Shown here: piece after piece, positions 25,263-37,897 of the stretch
Position numbering within the stretch: the stretch's first letter is position 1
How the letters are laid out: each line of letters starts with the position of its first letter
Program-made: the position numbers and the translations under genes
Source: Pleurotus djamor
Taxonomy: Eukaryota; Basidiomycota; Agaricomycetes; Agaricales; Pleurotaceae
Assembly: GCA_029747585.1 (NCBI GenBank)
Contig: JAPEVF010000091.1
Coordinates: 52,083-116,082 of the forward strand
Length of the DNA: 64,000 bases
Reading direction: 5' to 3'
The notes under the pieces: model-generated
Told to the model about the DNA's origin: nothing
The model's database searches: none
What the model saw: the letters and a program-made list of their open reading frames with translations, nothing else

Positions 25263-28200
25263 ATGAAAAGAAGAAGAGAACCTGAACCGTCTCCAACAGA
25301 CGCTAGCCCTCTTCCCGTCTACGATTCACGACCACCTCCTTGGCTACCAAAGGCCCATAAGCATGGCGAACTGGGTAGGTTTTCATGCTTAATTTCTCGG
25401 TGCTTTCGTAAATATCTGTATCTTTTAGGATACCCCGGGTTTCATCCACCTCGTCCGGGGCAGGATGAAGACATCCTTTCCGAGCAGAACGTCAAGAATG
25501 GCTTTGTGGCCGATCATCCAGTTTCAGTCCGTCGCACGATATACACACGCTGAATCTGGGACTGATATACACTTTAGGCCGAGTCCTTCAATGCTCAAGC
25601 CATTATTAAGATAGATAACGATGCTCTCTCTAAGCTCGAAGACCTTATGAACGCAGTCTTTGCCCGTAAAGCCCAACAGCTGCCCTCGATACCGTGCGCC
25701 TCCATTTCTACCTCACTTCTAGGGCTTACCTCGCTTCTAGTTCCTCTACATTTCGAATGCCCTCGAGAGTAACCTTGACTGATGCCAAACGCCAGTCTTG
25801 GTTTGCGACTCTCGCTGATTCAAGTGTGCCCCTTCATAAAATCGGAAAGAGTGTGCCACACGGAGTCAAAGGTCATGATCTACTCGACTTACTTCACTCG
25901 AACAATGTTGCTATACCGAGGGCGATTTGGCTACTCAGAGTACTTGGGGCCAATGAGACGGTGAGGTTCCATTCTTACGTGTGATCCAGTCCACTGAGAT
26001 ATGTTGTCCCTTGTTAGGCCGGCCTGCGCAATAAGCCATCATACAACCCAACCTCCTACAGTATCGAATGGACTGGGGTCATGACCAGCTACGTGAAAAA
26101 GCAGCTATTAGACATCGCCTTGCCTAGTGCTCCTCGTCACGGAATGAACATGAATATCAAGCAGAATTTCAAAGGTGTACTCGCTGAACCGGATTCGAGG
26201 GAACGTTGGATATCTCGCTTTACCTATAGGTTCGCTTTGACACTTTGTATGGTATCTGTGCTCCTGACCAACTATGTCATGGTAGTCTTCGCCTTCTCCG
26301 CAGGTTCTATTCTGAGGGCCTTGTTGATCATCGCACTTTCTTGACGTGGCTTGTTCAGCAGATGTCAACATGCAATCTTGCCCAAGCCGGCTTCGTATCA
26401 AGACTGGCGGATGAATATCTTGAGGGCATGGTTTGTAGCCGTGCCTTAACCCACCATTTCGCCGATTCCTGCCTCGGCCGTCTGGCGGAAGTGAGTGTTC
26501 TCCCCCCTCGAAGCACGTACAGAACTATATCAGTCTTCATAGATTCGTGGCTCCCTGCCGCAGCAGTATCTAGCCAACATGGAAACTATCCTCAGAAGCC
26601 TACTCCAGGTTCGTGTTTTCTATATGTGCTAGCTCACGTACTGAGCTACATCATTAGCGCATCTGCTTAATCATCCCTGACGCCTTCATCAGCCCCCGGA
26701 TGTGGATCAGCCACTGTGGTTTACTTCATTATGCATTCGTTGAGAACGCCTTGGATAGCTTCCCTGATCAACGTGTCGAGAGAAAAGCTCAGGGTATCCG
26801 ACAGCTACTGATTAACAACTTCAACGACATCAAGCGACGCAACGAAGCAATGCTGTTCTGTAATCCGCCTCCCCGCGCATTGGCTGGGTTAGGTTCTGCG
26901 GTCACTGAAGTGCAGGTAGTATCTCTTATCTACCTCATAGGCCATCCATTGATTTGGTTGCAGTTGTTAAATTCGATCTCCAGTTCGACCGATATCCAAA
27001 CCCTACATTTTTTCTCCATGGAAACCCCAAATGACCCGGCATTCTCTGACAAACTAGATCGCCTTCTTACCTGGAGCGTGTCCCCACATCAATTCGGAGA
27101 CCACCGTCCATTCGCAGCCGTCACTTGCATCCGCGAATGGAGAGATCATACCGTGGAGCGTGCTCATCGACGACAGTTCACCCCTCCTTCACAATTCCTC
27201 CAAGATCAGCTCTTCGATTGGCTCGACTCGTCCGAGCTCGCGGGCGATGAAGCTAACATTCGAGCGGTAGCTCTCATCTTCGGGAAGTTGGTCAAGCACG
27301 AACTCTTCTCGTATTCCGACTACATGCAGAGATTGATTGCAAGAGGAGAGTCTGGTTTGCTCTTCACCGATGTTGCGCCTTCTCGGCATCGTAATTATCT
27401 CAGATGGATACCGATATACAGCTCGGACCAATCTTTGTCGAACCAAAGGAAGATGATTTTGTATGGGACGAGGATCAGGGAAACGCCTGAATGTATTAAA
27501 GAGCGCGAAATGCGGAAGGAGATTAGGGCGTTCCTGCCGGAACTATTTGGTGGTATGTGAATATTGAAGCAGGAAGTACATTCCTTCTGATGTGCTTGCC
27601 AGCTGAACTCCAAGCTCCTCCACTCTCTACGAGTGATCTCCTAACTCAATGCACAACATTGGTGTCGGCCTCCCGCTTCGAGCAAACACGGACCTTTAAG
27701 CAATGGCTGATGCCTATCTTGAAAAAGGCCATAACAAGGTAAAACTGTCTCATCGTACCAGGCTCGCGATTATTCAAGTCGATATGTCCCCAGTCAAGCA
27801 AAAGATATCAACGCGCAGCCAATCCTCTACAAGTCTTACTGTCTGGCCGTTGAACTGATGACCCATGCACAGTGCTTCCACACCATCCTTGATGTACGTG
27901 ACTTGCGTTTTTCGCCCCCTTCCCCAACTCACTATATCCCCATAGCTCACTATGGTTGTTTTGTCAAATCCAACCAATCTAGACCTTCTCCGTGCTTCTG
28001 TCGACACTTTGCAACGCTTTCAGCTAATATGGGTTTCCCTTGATGTCATGAAGACTATATGCAACTCTCTTTACTCCGCCCACATGTTCTGGAAGGCGCA
28101 GGGCATACAGTCACGAAAACTGCTGGACTTACTCTCTCGCTTTGATGATAATCGATACCTCGACCATAGCGCGCGGGAGCATATTTCTACCGACGTCGCG

Positions 28201-30949
28201 GCGTACTCCCTGGTACGTCTCGATCTTCTACCTGAATTATCCGCTGACGCCCAGTCCCGTAGGCTTTACAACCAGACGCTGCGCCAGGTGCATTGCCGGT
28301 CCCAGTTTTTATTCCCGAAATACTGAGCCTTAACACTGATCCCAATCCTGATGGGCCATCGATTTTGGCCAATGGGCTATGGTTCAAGTATCGGTCATCT
28401 CATGACTGGGGGTACAAGGTTTTGGACAGCACCATTGCTGCTCTACGACAATCCTTGGTCCCAGATCCCGTCACCAGACAAGCACTCGCTCTCCAATACG
28501 GTGAATTCTTGCACCACATCGACCACCATCTACCTCACGGTCTGGACAACGATGTCCTCAACTGGTTTCAGGGTTCAGGTAAACTGGTGATGATTGAGTT
28601 TGACGCTGATGCTTGGGATGCCCTTACGACGGTTTTCTTGTATCTCTCCGTCCATGGCTCTCTCAAAGCTGCAACCATTTTCGAAGGACTGATACTTCCT
28701 GTTTGGCAGTCGGTTGTCCAAACATCTACCATCGAAGAGCAACAAATGCTATTAGGGCTCCTTGCTGCCTCACACAATCTCTTTGAGCGATTGATGTTCT
28801 CAGAGGATGCGAGTGAAGATCTATCTCCTCCTGCAAACCTCCTTGAGGTTCAGTGCATCCGCACGCGCCGTGAGGAGCTCTATCTCTCTCCTCAGTTTTC
28901 GTCCCTCCTTTCCAGTGTTCCCATCCTATTGGCGCTTGAGAACAATGTTCTTCTCCCCGATGAGTTCAAGGCTCGTACCATCTCAATCAGGGACTTTCTG
29001 TGCAAGCAGCCCAGCTTTCGTCAAGGTGTCTACCGTAATTTAGACGCAATCCGTGAAACCTTTGAACAATCCATCCTTCCCGGTGGTATTTGCGAGAACT
29101 TCGCCGAACAAGTTGCTGAAGCGTTGCAAGATGCTTTGTGTATCACTCGTGAATGTAAGGAGTCCTCCTTCACGAACAATCATAATGATGACATCCATAT
29201 TCACTTAGCGGACTCGAAGCTTCATCCTGACATAGCTTTATTGAGCCCCTGGAAACTCGCCGCCACCGCCATCCAAATGAAGCTTATCCTTCGTCAAATG
29301 GGTAGAGCTACATTTTCAGAAACGACTCGACAATCGGCAAAACATGACTTGGATCGTTTGATCAAGGCCATATTCCATCATGCAGTGTCTCCCGAACAAG
29401 CATGTGTTATGGCAGACATGGCCAAAGGTGCCGATCCTGAAGTAGTTTCTGAGGCAAGTCGTTACGTGTCCTTCCCGAAAGTTTAAAATATTGATGCTTA
29501 TCTCCTTTCTCAGTTTATGCACAATGGGGTTCAGGCTTTGACGGCTGTACTCAAAAATAGTACGACTGGTCCAGATGCATTAGCAGACCAATCTCGTCGA
29601 GTCGGAGAGGTGCTCCGCGTCTTGACATACATCGTCGAACCCTTCAGAAAGGAAGGGAACCCTCTCCCCCAAATTGAGCAAGAAGCCTACGACAAACTCT
29701 TTGAGACAATCATGAAGGCGATCGGATCCTTGGCTGCCGAACTCAGTGCCACCGTTGCCGCGGAAGGCCAGATTAGTGCCCTTTCCACGGACTGGGCGAT
29801 TCTTTTGGCGCGCCTTTTACAGTTTCTTCTAGGTTTCCACGGTCAAACTTCCGCCATTGTGAAGTCTATGTCGAATGACATGTCATCCGGCCTCACAACG
29901 CTGCTGTTTGTGAGTTCTCTCTCTTTGGACAACGGAGCCGCGACGACTGACGAGCCCTAGCTGTGGATCACGAAGAACAACTTGAATATTGTTGCATATA
30001 CTCTGCTCTTAGACACGCTCTACTATGTTATGGATGGTGAGTGTCCCTTCTGCTTGCTCCGAGTCTCATGTTAATCTCTTCCCCAGAGGTGGCGATGGAC
30101 ACCAAGTCGGCATCTTTCGACCCTTGCTTCAACTATCCAACCACCTCAACTTCTGAGATACCTCCTGGCTTGCCCTCAACGTACCATCTGCAGTTGACCC
30201 GCCTCCTCTCTCACTACCCTACCAACCCGATAGTCGACAACCTTGCCCTCGCGCATCGAGATGCGTCTGGGGCTATCGTAATCGATGGTCCCGTATTGAA
30301 CAGGCCCTGGGAGTGGACAGAAAACCTGGGAGAACCGCCCCTCGACCCTAAGGAAGAAGCAAAAGAGCAAGAGGAGAAAGACCGTCTGGGAACCAAATAC
30401 CTCGTCAAGAACTCTGGCTCTCTTTCCCTCGAAAACTTCGCGGCCAAAATTACAGGAGACGGAATCATCCGCGGAGAAACTTCCCGAATACAAGCCAACC
30501 TACGAACGTTCGAAGATGGATTGAGTGGTGAAGCTATCTTCAGTCGCGATTGGAGAGAATCCAAAGTGGGATGTGACTTCGAGGCTCGCGTAGGTACTCG
30601 AAGCCGATCAGAAGGCCCGCATGACTTTTTGGGTGCCGCTGGTCCGAGTACCATGAACCCCAACCAGGGCAGACATTCACTACCACGAGACTCTCCAACC
30701 TCATCCGTCCTATCACGTTCGTCGGCCCATACTTCATCAGCGCGACATCAAAGTCCCAGTCAAATCTCGGTGAATAGGCTATCCGTGTCTTCTGGTGGCG
30801 ATAACATCGACGGAACCAGTGCATCATCTTCCAGACGGAAAACTTCAACGGGCAGCGACGATGACATTGAGATCGTAGAAGGACCAATACTCGCCCAGAA
30901 TAAGAAGAAAGGAAGAACGGCTAGTAAAACCAAGGCGAGAAAGAGATGA
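25263..30949 (+). CDS. MED12: Mediator complex subunit 12 (Srb8)
   Basis: Subunit of the CDK8 kinase module, which reversibly represses or tunes Mediator in the nucleus. From ATG 25263 the protein begins MKRRREPEPSPTD; after a short intron it has YPGFHPPRPGQDEDILSEQ and NVKNGFV, the diagnostic Med12 domain start. It continues with long helical segments (RWISRFTYSLKLLRRFYSEGLVD across an intron; HRTFLTWLVQQMSTCNLAQAGF) that match the conserved LCEWAL-like Med12 region. The very long remainder (to 30949) is helical, with more than fifteen short introns. It ends in a Ser-rich, then basic tail (KKKGRTASKTKARKR), a likely nuclear signal. Total about 1,600 residues, usual for fungal MED12. It converges on the RING gene (177 bp between stops). 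Confidence 0.9.
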
Positions 30950-31126
30950 TGCCGGGGACAATTGTACATGGAGTATGCAATGTAAGTTAGGAATACGTGG
31001 AACCTATGATATATACCATATGTTGGCTTGATGGTGGCTACATATGTAAAGTAGTTGTAGTTTGTGGAGTCCCCTTGAAATATAAATATAATCTCTACTG
31101 CGTGAATGTCCCAGATACGGATACGT

Positions 31127-32185
31127 CTAACTGGGGGCCTTTGGAAAGTACGCGTCCCAGGGTGAAGTGAGGACTTGACGTTTCTTCCCTTTATTCTTCG
31201 CCGCAGTAGGCGCAGACTTGCGCGGGCTGTTTTCACCCTCCGCCTGCGCAACAGTGCGAACAATGGCCTTTAAGGCGAAATCTTCAACAGGTCGTGTCCG
31301 CACCCTCACACGGCAAGTCGGGCACGTATATTCTGGCTGCGGGTTGGCCTGGTCGTACATTGCGAGTATCTGATGTAGTTGAGGATGCATCATAAGCATA
31401 TGAGCTGGAATCGGCGCGGTGGGTCGATTGACATCGTAGCCTGGGTGAGTTTGAGCGTGACGAGCGAGAGATGTAGTAAACCAGTCCTGTAAGCAGGACT
31501 CGCAGAAAGAGTGTCCACATTCAGGGAGGCTTAAGACGAGGATGATTAGTCGCATATACGGGTGTTTGTATGATCAATGTCTCACATGTAGGGCTTCCAC
31601 ATCTTCCCAGTACATATTTCGCAGTTGACGGAGTCTTCGAGTTCCATGGGATCCTATTTGCAGCGAACCGTGAGGTTGGCATGGAGATATCATATATGGA
31701 ATCCTCTTACTATGTGCTTAGTCTTTGGGGCTTGCTTGAGTTGTTTCAACTCAACCACCTCCCGAGCTAACTGCTCTTTGGTCGACTGAGCATCATCAAG
31801 GAGAGCTTGGGTACGTTCCAGGTCCTTTGCCACCTGCCCATTGACCTGCACGGCTCACTAAGCATCCTATGACAAGAGCCGATCCTCTAAGACGCACCTC
31901 TCGTAGTTGGTCCAACTGTTTACGCAAATCCCTGATCTGCAGCTCTTTCTTCGACGGTCGTGGTGGGGGTAAAGGAATCGCGTCTTCATCGTCCGAAATC
32001 TCGATGACATCGAGTGCGTTAACCGGGCCCGTGTTCTTCTTTGTTGGTCGCTTTGATGATGGCGACCCCGACTCATCCTCTGACGAGGTCAAGTTGATAA
32101 CCAATTCAGAGGAGGTTCGGCGAGGTGTTCGTCTGACGGGGTCGTGGCGACCAGGCTGCTTGCTGTGTGCGCGGGCCGCAGGCAT
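31127..32185 (-). CDS. RING-finger protein, probable E3 ubiquitin ligase
   Basis: From ATG 32185 the N-terminus is basic and disordered. A run 'DVIEISDDEDAIPLP' resembles a SUMO-interacting motif (VIEIS plus acidic residues). A coiled coil follows (ELQIRDLRKQLDQLRE and, after an intron, AREVVELKQLKQA). The RING reads CEIC..., CGHSFCESCLQDWF, then a 60-residue insert and CPTCRVRV; this is a C3HC4 pattern with a longer gap than usual. The C-terminus is basic (KNKGKKRQ) and ends WDAYFPKAPS. The SIM-like motif suggests a SUMO-targeted ligase, which is inference. At least three introns; an alternative frame extends upstream only from a TTG. Confidence 0.82.
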
Positions 32186-34078
32186 TCGTGATGGTGGTTC
32201 GAGTGTGAGGAGTGGCCCCCGCAATAGGCGCGATAATAAATAGGATGTGGCAAAAGGCAAAGCGTCCTTGATCGGGCCAAAGTTGGTTCAAATAGATAGG
32301 GGCTCACGTAATGAGACAAAAAGGGTAAATATTAGGTTTAGGCTTTTCCTTCTTCGATGCTTCTTCCTCGAAATCCCATCGCAACGCACCTCAAAACCAA
32401 CTTGGGCTCGCAGGCCGCCGCCTATGGCACGGCGTGAACGAGCCTGAAAACTGAGTTGACAATAATAACGATGTGTCGAGTTTACATAGCAGATGCTAAG
32501 TTACAGGCCGCTTAGACACACGGTGGGGAGCCCAAGGTTTCACTACCAACACTTCAGTACCCAAGAGAGGCGTGCCGTGCTAGCCCCAACTGGACCAGGA
32601 GAGACAAAATAGATGCACGCAGACGAGACGAATAAGGGATGCGCACACACTGTCTCCAGCCAGGAAGGATCTGTTTAATGGATGAAGGTGTCAGCTTGTG
32701 TCACCATGGTATCATATGATCCTCCGAAAAACTCTTATCCACTCATATAACCAATCGCACTCTGCGTGGCCTGCCATTTTATGCCTTCTTAGCTTCCCCG
32801 CGACTCAAGTGGTCAGTGTTTATTGTTCGTACCAACTCGCCTTTCACCAAGTGGGGATGGGCCAGCAAAGGATGCTCAGGTTGAGTAGGATATGGTCCTT
32901 GACTTGAAGAGGCGGTCATTGGGAGCTACNACNAGCACCGAGTACCGCGTAAATGCCCGCCCTTTGCAAGCATCGAGGCGCTATCATTTTCCTGCCCGTT
33001 CCGTTCTCTCTACCAGAGTGATAGGCACCGTTTCACCCCATGGATTAATCATCAAATAAGTTATTTACGAGAAAGTAAGTATCTACTTACAATCCTCTTT
33101 TTGCTGAGGCTCTATATGGGTTGTGTATGGGTATGAATATATAAATGCCCGTTGAAACGTATTCCAGAAGTCCGCCTTGGGATATCGGGCGCATAAGCAT
33201 CCAAATTACTGTCAAATTTGTCTCCACCATAGCTTCGCAGTCGAATCCTGATTCAGGATTCTCAGACCTGTCATGCAAAGTACTGTCATGTGTAGTTTCT
33301 CCTTGAAAGTATTGTACAGCTGCTGGCTGCTCGTTGAGTCTATGTGTACTTGCCTCTGATACTTAACCCGGTTGATTTCATCAGACACAGCAAGCTTTTT
33401 CATACCAAACGCGAAGGGCTGAACGTTGAACGTTTTGAACGCTTGTGGATCACTTTCCTCAACCGTCCGATCCTCTCTTTCTCTGGTTTTGACTTGGGCA
33501 TTTCTGCATCAGAGTCTGCTCGCCACTAGAGCCAGATATAGCCGTCCTTAATTCAACTCCGTCTCCTAGAGCCTGGCTGTTGTACCCCCAGCCAAGGCGG
33601 GTGGAAAGAAACAGGTCAATTCATGAGAAGGGGTTCAATAAGGGTGCTTTCAGGAGCCATCTAAGCGCGCCCAGTTAAACTTAGTGTCGGTGACAACACA
33701 AAATTTGCACAAACTTTCAACAAACTTCCTACAAACTTCTAGGCTGCCCATGGAGCCCGAGCTGTGAATTACTTGTTATGTGCTNAAAACTACTCTGCTA
33801 CAAAGACTGGAGCTTCCNCTCGTGCCCTACAACGAACACACAAGCAATAATTTGGGAAGGGTTCTTCTCGGCAATAACCGACTCCCTCTTAGAAACATGA
33901 TCTTCGAAGTTCGAATACCGCGTCGAGGGATACCGTTCTCACTCTCCAGCGAACGTGCTCACAGCTACACATGCTCACCAGTGTTATCCGAGTCTTCTGA
34001 GGTTCTCTCCAGCCAATTCACAACTATAAAGCGTGTCCCCAGTTCTCTGTACGACCTTGAGTGCCACTCCGAGTCGCC
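32186..34078. other. Gene-poor stretch, 1.9 kb
   Basis: No open frame here has a recognisable protein or paired splice sites. Short frames (32698-32907, 33087-33403, 33344-33529) look random. I see no repeat, transposon end or RNA gene. It presumably contains the promoters of the RING gene and of the secreted-protein gene. Confidence 0.5.
34025..34030 (+). promoter_or_regulatory. TATA box of the secreted-protein gene
   Basis: TATAAA, 49 bp upstream of the ATG at 34079. Confidence 0.5.
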
Positions 34079-35234
34079 ATGTTCAACAAACTGACCACGC
34101 TCGCTATCGCCCTTCTAAATGTCTCTTCCGCTCTCTGCTCCCCGCTAGCCGTGGATTTTTTCAACCCGATTGACGGTGGGGGCTCGATGCTCGACAACGC
34201 AGGGAGCGGGGGTGGGGAGCCGCTTAACGTGGGTCTNTCCACTGACCTCGGCGTACCAATTCCGCTAATNTAACTCATCAGGTCATCATCTCCGGTCTCA
34301 GCTCTCCCCAAGTCCTCACGGACGCAGGAGCACTCAACTTCGCACGCGCAATCGGCTTGTAANNTTTNCTNACTTCNNTNNANNANNNGTNNCCTCANTC
34401 ANGCNTTTTCCAGTTCAACNGAATGCTTTGGCATCCACATTGGAGACCCNCAGTCTGCAAACCTGGGTGANGGNCANGGNGCTGTCAATCAGACCGTAAG
34501 TTCCCCTTTTGTTGTTTAATTCGACCACCTCGAATTTCCGTTGNAATNATAGATTGAGCTGCGACAAGACTTTGGCAATGCNGATGTCGGGACCTGCCTN
34601 GAAAGCNTGATCGGCGGNAACCATTTCAGGTCAGNANGNNNATCTNNTNGNNNCNNNTGCNNNTGCAGANTNNTNAAATTCAAATCCTCNCNTCNCACAG
34701 AATCTTCCGACAAAACGGTCCTTCTGCCAANTCAGGNGCACTTTTCCTGGCGTANGTNNTNGTTCTCTCACNGTANCGNACCNGGNCTTTGCTCNCTTAC
34801 TTTGACNACCGATCCTCAGCGTGTCNAAAGAAGAGGTACACACATGANCNNTCTCGNNNGNGNANNCACNTTTAGATCTCACANCNNNGNTNATCTNAGG
34901 ANGTATCTCAAGGACATACCATTATCCCCGATGGATACAANATTGGCCGCGACGCGCTCGTGTTGTCTGCCATGGGCACCACNAGTTTCAACGGCGTTAC
35001 ATACAACACCGTTGCGAAGAACNTGACGGGACTGCTGCCCGTTGGGTCGGTTGGGTGAGTGTGAATGCCTGTGTNATGACATACACCGCTAACTTNTGCT
35101 CTCTGCTAGTATAAACCACGGTGAACACCCTTCTTCTCTTCATTGAAGTTGAATTTGCCGAGTCTCACTCCAAATTACCCNCAGGNATNGCNCTCGACGG
35201 CATTGTGACATTGCTCACCGTCACCATGGTGTAG
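34079..35234 (+). CDS. Secreted protein of unknown function, nine exons
   Basis: Exons 34079-34228, 34282-34358, 34414-34495, 34553-34629, 34701-34751, 34820-34835, 34900-35054, 35110-35120 and 35185-35234 sum to 669 nt, 222 aa. All junctions hold frame, including two tiny exons (16 and 11 nt). A signal peptide (MFNKLTTLAIALLNVSSALCS) is followed by GLSSPQVLTDAGALNFARA, then ECFGIHIGDP, ELRQDFGNADVGTCLESLIGG, HFRIFRQNG, and HTIIPDGY. There are two Cys in the mature part, in position to pair, and several N-glycosylation sites (NQT, NxT). I recall similar unnamed proteins only from mushrooms. It has a TATA box and so may be strongly regulated. Ns fall at wobble positions. Confidence 0.85.
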
Positions 35235-35371
35235 AACGCGGCTATGAACTAACCAAATGCTTTGTGATAAACATGCGATGTGTGATAGTAAAATACAATC
35301 CAAGAAGGAATTCAAATGTCCAAACGATGACGTTATATCATATCTTCCAAACCCATTAGGCCGTCGAAGCG

Positions 35372-37205
35372 TCAAGGATCACCTACGGCGTATTGTCGGC
35401 GCATAATCTTAGCCTGGTTGTTCTTGACCTCTTCGAGCGTTCGTCGTTTAACACGGGTAAGCGTATAATCCAACTGCAGGAAGTTATCATCGTTCGCAGC
35501 AAATCTTTTATGTTTCGTCGATTGAACATGCTGATAACAAGGAAGTATTACTATNAATCCACCAGCGCAAAACATGAACGATAACTCACCTTGCGGAAAT
35601 CGTCAAACTTGCTCCGACAGCTTTCACAATAACCCGGCTTCATCCCTTCGTCACGTTTAGGTAGTCTCATAGTGTTCGTGCTCTTGCTTTTACGAAGCAT
35701 CGCTGCACGAGGAACGGCATCTGGAGGACCCATATTGACCGAGTTAGACCTGCCTCCACACGGGAATTTCTTCGACGTAGTGATGTGCTGTTGTAGCCTG
35801 TTCCGAAGAGGCGCGGAGAGCTGCATCGCAGACCGTGTCGACGTCGTCGACGTCGTCCCGGTGGTCGAAGTCAAGGTTACGGAATTGCCAGAAGCCGCTG
35901 CATGACCAAGAGCACCCGAGAGTAAGTACCCCGATGCATAGTTTGACCCATTATGGTCGTCATCCTCTGCATCGAGGTCGACGAGGTTATTCTCCCGAAA
36001 CATATCATTCGGATGAGACGCATGGCGACGAAGACTATTCATAGAAACCGTGCGGCGCAAGTTTTCCACTTGGCTTGTCTTGACCTTCTTCCGCGGAATC
36101 NGGCCATCCTCGCGTTTCGCCGCTTCAGCNTGTTGAGCCTTCTCCCAGCGTCGCTTTTCCTTTTCGTCGAANTCAACGAAAGGGTTNCGAGAATTAGGAT
36201 GGCAATGNAGGATAGGCCACGAGGGTTTCGAAGAACTGTTCGGCTTGGGGATGGGATACTCCTGGACAGCGATGGTTGCGTACTCTTGACGAAGGTCTTC
36301 AACAAGCACGAAATAANTGTCTTTNGGGAAATAACGGTAGTCGTGNCGCNTCTCAGCGGGATCACGTTCGCATGTTCCATTCAATCGCTCAGACTGTAGG
36401 AGACGNGAGAGGGAAGGTTGGATGGGNGCAGCGGAGGTAGNTGTGGATGTGGCTGGCTTCTCACTCGGAATCGAGAGGCAACGGTCCACAACACTGCTGA
36501 GCTTCGCGATTGTCCATATCTTNTGTCCGAAGCTTTGAGCCTTCACGAGGAGACTATTGGCAGACTCCTCGACCGGTCTGTGTGACGAAGTTAGTACTGT
36601 TNACAAAAGAACGAGCGTGTGGATACTGACCGTACTCTCAACTTGATAGGACTCCTCAACGATGCCAGAGCAGCAGATCCTTTAGATCTTCCAACATTCT
36701 CCTTGTTCGATGATGGTACTGTTGATGCCGGTAATGTTACATCTGTTATCAGGTGCGTAACGTCCTTAGAAAAGAAGTCTTCCACTCGCTTTGCGCGACG
36801 TCAGTTCTCTGTATACTTTCGCAGCGAAACCACACTCACACCCCCCAGAAGACAGATTTTACGTTCCAACTCCTCCTTGAGCAGATGTGCATTCGCGACC
36901 TCAGTTGTATCTGGGTCGAAATAGAAGATCCAACTCGGAAACGCCTTCGTGTACTTCTCCCTGAATTCTGCTTTCTGCTGCTCTCGCTCAGACTTTTTCT
37001 TCGACTTTGCATCTTCAGGCGCTGCGACGATAGGACCTTGAAGAGACCGGACGCGCTTCGCATTCTTCGCCGGGGGTTGTGATGCTGTCGATGGTTCTGG
37101 TGAGCGAGATCGCTTTAAGCTTGTCGGAGCGACGAGGAGGCGCGGTTCGTTGAGCTGAGGCAGAGAGCTCTTCGTCGAGAGCGGTCGACGAGTGAGGGTG
37201 GCCAT
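35372..37205 (-). CDS. DBF4: Dbf4-like regulatory subunit of Cdc7 kinase
   Basis: Activates Cdc7 at replication origins in the nucleus. From ATG 37205 the basic N-terminus (MATLTRRPLSTK) leads to a BRCT-like motif N region: PSWIFYFDPDTTEVANAHL, then GGVSV / FFSKDVTHLITD after an intron, and KAQSFGxKIWTIAKLSSVVD (the usual 'A...g.KiW'). Motif M follows with DYRYF and FVLVEDLRQEYATIAVQEYP, ending PILHCHPNSRNPF. Motif C is a CCHH zinc finger: GYCESCRSKFDDFRKHVQSTKHKRFA, joined across an intron at about 35485-35590; the residues are C-x2-C...H-x5-H. Stop at 35372. Several codons have N. It converges on the secreted-protein gene (137 bp between stops). Confidence 0.92.
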
Positions 37206-37897
37206 GGCCTTGATGACGGATTCAGAACAAGCAGGCGCTTGCTCAAGTTGTTGTTTCTCNATGTTTGGAAACGCTGCATGTGATCGCGTTGATTCTNACC
37301 ACGTGACTCAGATGCNCACTTCGCGGACACGCGNTCATCCACACGCGTAAATTGACGGGAAAAGNCGCGATGCATAGGAAACTCGGNCACCCAACCAAAT
37401 ATTCAGAGGGCTGAGANCAAAAAAGTAGCATCGCGCCCTACTCAGATCTTAGGACAAGGATACTCTAGTTGATGGAGNCCGAGTAGAATAGAGCAGACAG
37501 TATAGGATGTTTACGTTTACATCCAAAAGGTAAGTACACGAGCGCGGCTAGGTACAGACTATATGTATAAGGCTATAAGTCGAGGGCGAGAACTAGNCTT
37601 TTAGAGTATAACTAAGCAACCAGCCTCTGGGTAACCAAAATAACAATCCATATCGATACAACAAGAGGAAATAGAGATCTGAGGAGACAGCAGGCGCAAA
37701 CTAAACAGAGAACAAAAGGAGCGACTGGGTTGAAGTTGAAGGAGTGGATGAAGTCCGAGCGAGTGCAAGGATTCGGTGAACACGAANCNTTGTGGATACA
37801 GTGGATGATGATGCATGATGACTATCAAATGAGTCGTGGTCAACATTGTGCCGCTGGTCCTTGATGAGAGGCGTCGAGTGAGACTCACTGTGATGCT
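37206..37897. other. Intergenic region between DBF4 and the small peptide gene
   Basis: About 690 bp. Open frames at 37243-37431 and 37601-37907 show no known protein. It holds the DBF4 promoter and the 3' UTR of the peptide gene. Confidence 0.5.

Noticed and set aside
32186..34078. Hidden transposon in the gene-poor stretch
   Set aside because: No terminal repeats, target duplication, transposase or reverse-transcriptase motif seen.
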